Shown here one piece after another: positions 33,505-40,455 of a stretch of DNA of 44,531 nt (within the stretch, counting starts at the first letter, position 1; each line of letters begins with the position of its first letter). The stretch spans positions 1 to 44,531 of the forward strand of contig NZ_AQWM01000031.1 in the NCBI RefSeq assembly GCF_000376105.1, written 5' to 3'. Below the pieces are notes generated by a model that saw only the letters and a program-made list of their open reading frames with translations, did no database searches and had not been told where the DNA came from. The DNA is from Asticcacaulis benevestitus DSM 16100 = ATCC BAA-896. Its GTDB lineage: Bacteria; Pseudomonadota; Alphaproteobacteria; Caulobacterales; Caulobacteraceae. A program made the translations under genes and the position numbers.

Positions 33505-34295
33505 TCGTGGCCATGCCGGACTATTCGACGGCGCCGGCCGGCATAACAATATCCAGTGCGGTGGACCATGGGCCGGGGACCACCTCTGGACTGCCTATCC
33601 CGCAAGACATGGCGATCGACATCGGTGTTGTCTTGCGTGATCGTCCGGCCCATATCGGTGCCAAGACCTCGCTTCACGAACTATACCCCGTCGTCGAGAT
33701 CACCAGGAACCGTTGGCAGATCAGCCTGGATGACGGCGGCAAATATTCAGCCGCTACTCTGGGGCCGGTGACGGTCGGTCCGGTTCTTGAATATCGGCAG
33801 TCCTTCAATGATCACCTGCCCAGCGGCGCCCATCATATGCCCGACGCGTTTGAGACCGGCGGCTTCGCCGTCTATAAGACGCCTCTGGGCGATGTCGAAG
33901 CCCGCCTGCGCAAGGCGATCAACAGCTATCAGGGATGGTCGGGCGACCTGTCCTTTGACACGGGCGGCCACATCACGCCCACGACGGGTGTCGGGCTCGA
34001 AATACGCGCTGGTTGGGCCGACAACAGCTTTTCCAACCAGTTTTTTGGCCTGAGGCCACGGGCGGCGTATCATGTCAGCCTGCCCCGGTTCCTTCCCAAC
34101 AACTACTATACATTGGGGGCCGAACTCACGGCAGGCCACAAGATCACGCCCACGACGACCGCGTTCATTCAGTCCAGCCTGGACCGCGTCTACGGCGAGG
34201 CATGGCGCAGCCCGATCCTGAAAACCAGAGACGTCTTCGTGCTGAGTCTCGGCCTGACCTGGCATCTTGGCCGTCATTCGCCCGACAGCATTTAG
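33501..34295 (+). CDS. MipA/OmpV-like beta-barrel outer-membrane protein, no visible signal peptide
   Basis: A 264-residue protein with MipA/OmpV family features: ISLDDGGKYSAATLGPVTVG, EYRQSFNDHLP, FETGGFAVYKTPLGDVEARL, GVGLEIRAGWADNSFSNQFFG, YHVSLPRFLPNNYYTLGAEL, TAFIQSSLDRVYGEAW, and a C-terminal GLTWHLG with alternating residues typical of barrel strands. Family members span the outer membrane and some bind MltA. Here the start overlaps the previous stop as ATGA, and the first 25 residues (MIVAMPDYSTAPAGITISSA) lack the Lys/Arg plus hydrophobic core of a signal peptide. So it may be a truncated gene, or it may reach the envelope in another way. It ends the cluster. Confidence 0.75.
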   Translation: MIVAMPDYSTAPAGITISSAVDHGPGTTSGLPIPQDMAIDIGVVLRDRPAHIGAKTSLHELYPVVEITRNRWQISLDDGGKYSAATLGPVTVGPVLEYRQSFNDHLPSGAHHMPDAFETGGFAVYKTPLGDVEARLRKAINSYQGWSGDLSFDTGGHITPTTGVGLEIRAGWADNSFSNQFFGLRPRAAYHVSLPRFLPNNYYTLGAELTAGHKITPTTTAFIQSSLDRVYGEAWRSPILKTRDVFVLSLGLTWHLGRHSPDSI

Positions 34296-34387
34296 GATGG
34301 TTATCAGGACAAACACCCGCCCCTGTCCTCTGCGTCCCTAAATGACAATCGCAACATTCAGCTTGAACGTGACGTCCTGCATGTTGA

Positions 34388-35896
34388 CTAGCCTGCGCGA
34401 GGTATGCGGTATTTTGCCAGATATGCCTCATGCGTCGGCATCTGCCGTACCGCGTCGATCATGGCCTCGCGCATGGATTCGACGCTTGCCATGACGTCTG
34501 CGGGTGGCAAATTGGCCACCACTGGATCGTAGGCCCTTGGATTGATATTCTGCCCAAGGAAAACCGCAACCCAGCTCGGCCGCGAGAAAAGCTCATCCTC
34601 ATGTCTAAAGGCGCGACCGCCTTCGCGGAACAGGGCGATCTTGTGCTTCAGAGTATCGGGAATGGACATGTTGCGGCAGTAGTTCCAGAAGGGGCTGTCT
34701 GCTCTTTCCGTCGCCGCGTAGTGCAGGATGATGAAATCCCGGACCTGCTCAAATTCCGTGCGCATATGGCGGTTATATTCATCGCGGAAAACATTGGGCA
34801 AAGACGCATTGGGAAATAACGAAATGAAGCGGCTAACGCCTTCCTGAATCAGATAGATCGAGGTCGATTCCAGAGGTTCGAGGAACCCGGCGGAAAGCCC
34901 GATGGCGATACAGTTCTTATCCCAGAAGGCCTGACGATGGCCTGTGGTAAACCGGATAACCCGTGGCGATGCCAAAGCTTCGCCATCGAGGCCGGACAGC
35001 AGGACCGAGGCCGCCTCGTCGTCGGACATAAAGTCGCGGCAATAGATGTGCCCGTTGCCCGTCCGGGTCTGGGTGGGTATGCGCCATTGCCAGCCGGAGG
35101 TCTTCGCCGTTGCGCGGGTATAGGGTATCAAGGGACCCGTGTGGCTGGACGGTACGGCCTGAGCGGTATTGCACGGCAGCCAGTGACTCCAGTCGACATA
35201 GCCAATCCCCAGAGTCTGGCCCAGCAACAGAGATCTGAAACCGGAGCAGTCGAAGAAAAACTCCCCTGCTACCGATTGGCCATCTTCCAGCTTGAGCTCG
35301 GTGATATGCCCGGTTTCCGGCGCCTGAACGACCGCCTTGATCTTCCCCTCTATCCGGCGGACGCCACGCTTTTCAGCATAGGTGCGCAAATATCGCGCGT
35401 AGAGGCTGGCGTCGAAATGATAGGCGTAGCGGATGTGCGAACGTATCGAACGCGGGTTCGGATCCGGATGAACGAACTTGCCATGGCGGGCGGCCACGGC
35501 ACACAGGCTGTAATCATCGATCGGGTGCGAATTCCCGGCGGTCTGGCTGTGCAGCCAGAACTGGTGAAAGTCGAAGCCGTTCATGTCGACGCCGTGACCG
35601 CTGAACGGATGGATATACCGGTCGCCCTGGCGCCCCCAGTCGATAAACTCAATGCCGAGTTTGAAGGTGGCGTTGGTGGCTCGGATAAAGTCAGCCTCAT
35701 CGATGCCGAGCATCTGGTTGAAGTTGAGTATGTCAGGGATCGTCGCTTCGCCGACCCCAACGATCCCGATTTCATCGGACTCGATAAGGGTAATCGTGAC
35801 ATCCTTGGGCGCCAGAAGACTGGAAAGCGCAGCCGCGGTCATCCATCCCGCTGATCCGCCACCGACAATAACGATCTCTTTCAAGGGGGGGATCAT
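34388..35896 (-). CDS. Flavin-dependent halogenase-family protein (2nd of the array in map order)
   Basis: A 502-residue halogenase-family protein with complete key residues. The FAD motif is IVGGGSAGW near 10-18, the loop block GVGEATIP, the catalytic lysine Lys79 in TFKLGIEFIDWG, the signature WQWRIP at 269-274 and Glu343 in EPLESTSI. The residue spacing agrees with tryptophan halogenases of the receptor-linked type. It starts 3 bases after the stop of the next halogenase-like gene, so both are read as one transcript with the gene at 37380-38921. A flavin reductase is not in the window. The halide and substrate are not known. Confidence 0.9.
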   Translation of the reverse strand: MIPPLKEIVIVGGGSAGWMTAAALSSLLAPKDVTITLIESDEIGIVGVGEATIPDILNFNQMLGIDEADFIRATNATFKLGIEFIDWGRQGDRYIHPFSGHGVDMNGFDFHQFWLHSQTAGNSHPIDDYSLCAVAARHGKFVHPDPNPRSIRSHIRYAYHFDASLYARYLRTYAEKRGVRRIEGKIKAVVQAPETGHITELKLEDGQSVAGEFFFDCSGFRSLLLGQTLGIGYVDWSHWLPCNTAQAVPSSHTGPLIPYTRATAKTSGWQWRIPTQTRTGNGHIYCRDFMSDDEAASVLLSGLDGEALASPRVIRFTTGHRQAFWDKNCIAIGLSAGFLEPLESTSIYLIQEGVSRFISLFPNASLPNVFRDEYNRHMRTEFEQVRDFIILHYAATERADSPFWNYCRNMSIPDTLKHKIALFREGGRAFRHEDELFSRPSWVAVFLGQNINPRAYDPVVANLPPADVMASVESMREAMIDAVRQMPTHEAYLAKYRIPRAG

Positions 35897-35899
35897 GGA

Positions 35900-37375
35900 T
35901 CAGGAACTTTTCTGTCTTAGGAATGGCTTCAGTCTGGCCATGTAGGCGTGATGGCTGGGAAGGGCCGCAACGGTCGTTTCGATTTGCCGCTTCAGGTCCG
36001 AAAGGTACGCCTCCACCTGGGCTGCAGGCGTCTGGTCCGCCAGGCGATCACCGCGAAGGGGACGGCGGCCCATACCATAATGCAGGACAACCCAATCCTC
36101 AGGTGTAAACGGCTCCAGATCGTAGGACACCAGAACCCCTCGGCTCAAAAACTGGGTGAGTTTACGATCAAGCCTGGGATCCGCCGGCTGCGGAGAGGCT
36201 GCCTGCCAGTAGGCCGATCCGGCAACCGGTGTCGTGGCGAAAAAGGCCTGCCGGAATAGCTCGGCGTGCTGGTAATCGTTGTCGAACTGCCGGTTAAATT
36301 CGCGGCGTTCCATCGCCATGTCACAAGACAGAGGGATCAGCGATATCAGGCGCTCGATATCGCGCTGAAGACAGACCATCGGCGAAGGCGTCAGGGGCTC
36401 GATCGTCGCCGCCGCCTGCCCTATGGCAACGCAGTTGCCGACCCATGCCTGGGATCTGCGTCCAAAAGCTGCCTTTGCGCTTACCTCGGGTGCATCCCTG
36501 TGTGCTCTGAGAGCCGGGGCCTCGTCGCTTTCCGCGAAGAGGGTCAGCTTTGTGGAGGCGCCCTGCAGCGGCGTGATCGACTGCCATCCGAATGCCTGCC
36601 CGGTCACCGTCCGCACCGCGGGGCCAAGCGTGCTTTCAGGCGTTCGGGTCATGACCGCGCCCAGTTGCCGCTCTCCGGTCAGCGTGGCACCAAGACGGCT
36701 TAGCAACGCGGCTTCGGGGCCGGTGCAATCCACAAACATGTCCGCTAAGAGGGTGCGGCCGTCAGACAGGTGCAAGGCCGCCACACCTTCCGAATCCGTG
36801 TCTATGTCAGTGATCTCGGCCTGGATGACAACGAGACGCGATGTGTCCGTGGCGCAAGCCAACAGGTCACGATAGGACCGCACATCCAGTTGATAGCCGT
36901 ATTCGGCCCTGCTGAGAGGATGAGCCGCCTGTTCGGGTGGGTGCGCAAACGCGCCCCGCTTCGCCGCGGCCGCCGACACCAGATAAGGTTCAAGGCCCTC
37001 ATGGCCCATGCGCGCCAGATACTGATGGAACGGCACGCCGCCCAGAACAGGCAAGGGTTGTTGAAAGCCTTGAACCCACGCCTGGGCGTCCCCGCCCCAG
37101 CCCTGATAGTGTGTCCCGAAGGAAAACGCGGCGTCGCTTTCGAGAAGCAGCCGGGGTTCACTAACCTCTAGGGAGAGGTTGAAATTATAGGCGATCGGGG
37201 TGGTCACGCTCCCATAGAAGATGTCCTGCGCCGGCGCTTCACGGGTGACGACGTGGGTCAGTTTGCAGGTTTCCGGCAAGTGCCGTGATAGTGCCGCGGC
37301 TGTCATGTAACCGGCAAGTCCGCCCCCGCAGACAACGATATGAAGAAAGGGCATTTCGTGGAGGGATGTCGACAT
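35900..37375 (-). CDS. Degenerate halogenase-family flavoprotein lacking catalytic residues
   Basis: A 491-residue protein that follows the halogenase fold over its length but differs at the active site. The nucleotide-binding loop survives as VVCGGGLAGYMTAA near 14-27, and DCTGPEAALLSRLG in the middle is family-like. The catalytic lysine position reads AAFSFGTHYQGWG, with Ser85 for Lys. The WxWxIP signature becomes GWQSITPL, and the conserved glutamate (EPLESTSI in its neighbours) becomes EPLTPSPM, with Thr329 in place of Glu. The GVGEAT block becomes YGSVTTP. So it should not halogenate by the known route. It may be a structural partner or have gained another flavin chemistry. Start chosen 4 bases after the upstream stop. 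Confidence 0.82.
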   Translation of the reverse strand: MSTSLHEMPFLHIVVCGGGLAGYMTAAALSRHLPETCKLTHVVTREAPAQDIFYGSVTTPIAYNFNLSLEVSEPRLLLESDAAFSFGTHYQGWGGDAQAWVQGFQQPLPVLGGVPFHQYLARMGHEGLEPYLVSAAAAKRGAFAHPPEQAAHPLSRAEYGYQLDVRSYRDLLACATDTSRLVVIQAEITDIDTDSEGVAALHLSDGRTLLADMFVDCTGPEAALLSRLGATLTGERQLGAVMTRTPESTLGPAVRTVTGQAFGWQSITPLQGASTKLTLFAESDEAPALRAHRDAPEVSAKAAFGRRSQAWVGNCVAIGQAAATIEPLTPSPMVCLQRDIERLISLIPLSCDMAMERREFNRQFDNDYQHAELFRQAFFATTPVAGSAYWQAASPQPADPRLDRKLTQFLSRGVLVSYDLEPFTPEDWVVLHYGMGRRPLRGDRLADQTPAAQVEAYLSDLKRQIETTVAALPSHHAYMARLKPFLRQKSS

Positions 37376-37379
37376 CGCG

Positions 37380-38921
37380 CTAACCCACGCCTGCGGTGAG
37401 CGGCGCCTGGTGTGAGGCGCCTCCGACCTGGCGTAGGAATGCCGCGTGATCTGGCGTTCGTTGTGCCGCCGCCAGCACGGCCTCACGCAGCCGCCGGCTT
37501 TCCGCCCTAAGCCTGTCTTCTGGTATCTTCAACGTCCGTGGATCATAACCGCGCGGAATCAGGTTTTGCCCCAGCAGAACCGCCAGCCAACTTGGGGGCA
37601 GGAAGGTGCCGAACTCATATTTAATGATATGGCCGCGCGTCATCCAGGCACTGATCTTTTCTTCGAGGCTGGCGGGCAAGGCCAGATTCTGGAAATGCAG
37701 CCACAACTCCCCGTCGTCACGCTGATTAGCGACGTAGTGCAGCAGCAGGAAGTCCCGCACCCGCTCGAAGGCCAGGCCCATCCGCTCATTATACTCATCG
37801 GCGTCGGCGCTGTGGAAGCCTGTATCGGGGAAGAGTTGCAGGAGCTCGGTAATCCCCTCCTGTATCAGGTGGATGGAGGTCGATTCAAGCGGCTCCAGGA
37901 AACCCGCAGCCAGGCCGATGGCGACGACATTGCGGTTCCAGAATTTACGGCGACGGCCCGTGGTGAAAAAGAGCTGGCGCGGTGAGGCCAGGGCCGGCCC
38001 TTCGAGATGTCCAAGCAACTGGGTGGTGGCTTCGTCATCCGAGATAAAGCTGCTGCAATAGACATGGCCATTGCCGACACGATGCTGCAGCGGGATACGC
38101 CACTGCCAGCCTGCTTCGCGCGCCGTAGCCCGGGTAAACGGCATCAAAGGACCGCGAGATTCGCAAGGGACGGCGATCGCCCGATTGCACGGCAACCAGT
38201 TGCTCCAGTCGTCGTACCCGGTTTTCAGCGTCTGTTCGATCAGCACACCGCGAAAACCTGAGCAGTCGACAAACAGCTCCGCCATGGCGGTCTTGCCGTT
38301 ATCAAGAACCAGGGAACGCACGAATCCGGTCTCAGGGTCGCAAACCGTCGTGGCGACCTTGCCTTCCGTCCGGATGACGCCGCTGGCTTCGGCATAGCGC
38401 CGAAGGAACTGCGCATAACGCGACGAGTCGAACTGATAGGCATAGCCGAAGCCCGCCTGGATCGCATCAGGATCGCCTCCGGGTCGCTGGAAACGTCCCA
38501 TTTCGGCGGCAATAATGGGGTAAGAGTAGTCATCGAGCCGCGCGGTTTCGCCCAGTTGCCGCAGCCGTAACCACGCCTGATAGAAGGGAATATTATCGAC
38601 CGGCCGGCCGTAATCGCCGAACGGATGGATATAGCGGTCGCCTGGCCTGCCCCAGTCACAGAATTCAATCCCGAGCTTAAAGGTCGCCTCGGTCTCCTTC
38701 ATGAAGGTCGCTTCGTCGATGTTCAAGGCTTCATTGAATTTCCGGATCAGCGGCAGCGTGGCTTCGCCAACACCGACCGTGCCGATTTCCTCGGACTCGA
38801 CCAGCTCGATCCGGACCGGCAGCCCCCGCAGCTTATGGGCAAGCGCTGCCGCCGTCATCCACCCTGCAGTGCCACCGCCTAAAATGCAGATATTTTTTAT
38901 AGCCTCCGAACGCTGCGGCAT
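37380..38921 (-). CDS. Flavin-dependent halogenase-family protein (first gene of the array operon)
   Basis: A 513-residue protein from the ATG at 38919-38921. The motifs are complete: LGGGTAGWMTAAAL for FAD, GVGEATLP, Lys82 in TFKLGIEFCDWG, WQWRIP at 272-277, and Glu346 in EPLESTSI. It is similar to, but not a recent copy of, the halogenases at 13076-14662 and 34388-35896. A TTG start 24 bases upstream is possible. A run of 19-base direct repeats covers the region just upstream of the start. The gene begins the halogenase transcript (38921 to 34388), 122 bases after the DUF6445-type gene. Confidence 0.9.
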   Translation of the reverse strand: MPQRSEAIKNICILGGGTAGWMTAAALAHKLRGLPVRIELVESEEIGTVGVGEATLPLIRKFNEALNIDEATFMKETEATFKLGIEFCDWGRPGDRYIHPFGDYGRPVDNIPFYQAWLRLRQLGETARLDDYSYPIIAAEMGRFQRPGGDPDAIQAGFGYAYQFDSSRYAQFLRRYAEASGVIRTEGKVATTVCDPETGFVRSLVLDNGKTAMAELFVDCSGFRGVLIEQTLKTGYDDWSNWLPCNRAIAVPCESRGPLMPFTRATAREAGWQWRIPLQHRVGNGHVYCSSFISDDEATTQLLGHLEGPALASPRQLFFTTGRRRKFWNRNVVAIGLAAGFLEPLESTSIHLIQEGITELLQLFPDTGFHSADADEYNERMGLAFERVRDFLLLHYVANQRDDGELWLHFQNLALPASLEEKISAWMTRGHIIKYEFGTFLPPSWLAVLLGQNLIPRGYDPRTLKIPEDRLRAESRRLREAVLAAAQRTPDHAAFLRQVGGASHQAPLTAGVG

Positions 38922-38933
38922 TCCAAATCCCGA

Positions 38934-38980
38934 TCTAACTGCCAAAACTCTATCTAACTGCCAGAACTCTATCTAACTGA
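38934..38980 (-). repeat. Direct repeats of 19 bases before the halogenase operon
   Basis: Units tctaactgccaaaactcta (38934-38952) and tctaactgccagaactcta (38953-38971) differ at one base, followed by 9 bases of a third copy. They lie 13-60 bases upstream of the halogenase start, so they cover the likely 5' leader or promoter. They may be a tandem regulator-binding site or slippage product. Confidence 0.8.
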
Positions 38981-39043
38981 AAGCCCCGTCTCGCCGATTT
39001 TGCCCAATGCCCTCAGCGCAGGCACCCAATTTTCATCAGCGCA

Positions 39044-39742
39044 TCAGCCGCTGCCTTTGGACAATTGGATAAAAACGTTTGCCGTCAGTCGTCCCGTCCG
39101 AGGATCGTCACTGTAAGTGAAGTCCGGCGAAAAGTAGGCTGAGTGAAGCAGACATCCCGGGTAGATGACAAGGCGATTAAAACACCCTTCAACCTGGAAC
39201 AGCTCTTCGTAGTGCATATGCGAGCCCCCCTCTGAACTTACGCGGGAGGGCGGATAGGCAGCAAGTTCTGCTTGCACCAAGCGGCGAAGCTCAGGGACAG
39301 ACTCATGGCCTACCTGTTCAAGATCACTTGCGACATGGCGGTAGAATGCCGTGCCGGTGCGAGGGACGTGATGCAAATGAAGCATGATGGCCAGGTAATT
39401 CGGGTCATCCCAGTCGTAATGGGGAATGCGTTGCTTTGGACTCATGTCTTCCGGCCGTGTCGTGACCAGGGAAAAACTAGCTTCGAAAACCCTGAAATTG
39501 TCCGCACCATAGTGGCTTTGGATGAGAGGCCCCGCCCCTTTCAAAATATCCATGACGTAGGACGAGGCCTTGTCCCCCGGCCCTATCTGGTGACGCTTGC
39601 CCGGATAGGCCGTCCTGCCTTCCGGAGGAAAGGCGGGCAGAGCGGCCGCCGCATCCACAGCGTCCTGGGCATGGGTCAAAAAGTCGTCAATGACGATGAC
39701 CTTTGATTTCGAACGCCCGACTTCATGTACCTCGACTTCCAT
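39044..39742 (-). CDS. DUF6445-type protein with a 2OG-dioxygenase-like motif set
   Basis: A 232-residue soluble protein. From the ATG at 39740-39742 (preceded by AGGGTAGG) it starts MEVEVHEVGRSKSKVIVIDD. The pattern PHYDWDD gives His108 and Asp110, CLLHSAYF gives His200, and GRLTANVFIQ gives Arg218. This HxD...H...R order with hydrophobic beta strands around it is the iron/2-oxoglutarate layout of prolyl-hydroxylase-like proteins. Proteins of this type are often found beside receptor-linked halogenases in Caulobacter and Xanthomonas relatives, so the call rests partly on context. The chemistry is not known; it could act on the same substrate as the halogenases. Confidence 0.75.
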   Translation of the reverse strand: MEVEVHEVGRSKSKVIVIDDFLTHAQDAVDAAAALPAFPPEGRTAYPGKRHQIGPGDKASSYVMDILKGAGPLIQSHYGADNFRVFEASFSLVTTRPEDMSPKQRIPHYDWDDPNYLAIMLHLHHVPRTGTAFYRHVASDLEQVGHESVPELRRLVQAELAAYPPSRVSSEGGSHMHYEELFQVEGCFNRLVIYPGCLLHSAYFSPDFTYSDDPRTGRLTANVFIQLSKGSG

Positions 39743-39797
39743 TGGACCTACCCTAATATTCAATGTGCACTGCAGGCAGGCTTTTTTCGAGGCTATA

Positions 39798-40373
39798 TTA
39801 TTTTGACGGTCCAACAGGCGCTGGAGACGTCGCCGGGAAAATTTCCGGCTGATGATCCAGCCCTGGAAACGAGGCCTTATCGCCTGATCCCAGCTCGACC
39901 ACCAGGATCGTCTGGCGCACCCGACGCGGCTGCCAGCGCTCCAGCACATTGTTCGGCACGGCTTCTCCACCGAAGGTGCCGGTGTTATTTTGAGAATTGG
40001 TGCTCGGCGCGCCCGAGACCGGCGCCGACGTGCCCGCGCCCGCGCCCGAGCCCATAAAATTGCCCGCGCGCATTTGCAGATCGTCGGCGACGCCAGCCTG
40101 AACCATGCGATTGGTGGTCGTCAGCACGGCGAACCATTCCTGATGCTGCTCAGCAGCAAGATCGGCGGCGCGCTTCATGGCATATTCGGCGATCTCGCGG
40201 TTGGACTGACCAGCCTCCCCGGTATAACCGACGGTCCAGAAGCCGCCGTCCTCAAGCACATTGAAATAGCCAGACGCCCCCGGCTTTTCAGCGGCCTTAT
40301 AGTCCTTCGCCTCGGCGCCTGAAACGGCGACCACCGCGACACATGCGGCGACGACAAGTGAAAACCTCTTCAT
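39798..40373 (-). CDS. Exported protein, CC0125/CC1285-like
   Basis: A 191-residue protein with an N-terminal signal peptide (MKRFSLVVAACVAVVAVSGA, cut near AEA). The start follows GAGGTTACC. The conserved part is FWTVGYTGEAGQSNREIAEYA followed by KRAADLAAEQHQ, which resembles the CC0125/CC1285 lipoprotein/exported family of Caulobacter. The C-terminal half has a glycine/serine-rich linker (MGSGAGAGTSAPVSGAP) and then WQPRRVRQTILVVELGSGD, a beta-like segment. I see no lipobox cysteine at the usual place, so it is probably soluble in the periplasm. It lies after the receptor terminator and 55 bases before the DUF6445-type gene. Its job is unknown. Confidence 0.65.
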   Translation of the reverse strand: MKRFSLVVAACVAVVAVSGAEAKDYKAAEKPGASGYFNVLEDGGFWTVGYTGEAGQSNREIAEYAMKRAADLAAEQHQEWFAVLTTTNRMVQAGVADDLQMRAGNFMGSGAGAGTSAPVSGAPSTNSQNNTGTFGGEAVPNNVLERWQPRRVRQTILVVELGSGDKASFPGLDHQPEIFPATSPAPVGPSK

Positions 40374-40405
40374 GGTAACCTCACGGATCAAACAAAAACG
40401 CGCGG

Positions 40406-40440
40406 ACAAAAAAGGGTGGGATAACCTCTATCCCACCCTT
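40406..40440 (-). terminator. Rho-independent terminator after the third TonB receptor
   Basis: A 12-base perfect stem, AAGGGTGGGATA with TATCCCACCCTT, with a 5-base loop. On the minus strand the stem runs into TTTTTTG. It lies 16 bases after the receptor stop and about 35 bases before the start of the next exported protein, so the receptor transcript likely ends here most of the time. Confidence 0.92.
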
Positions 40441-40455
40441 CTCTCTCAGACTGGA

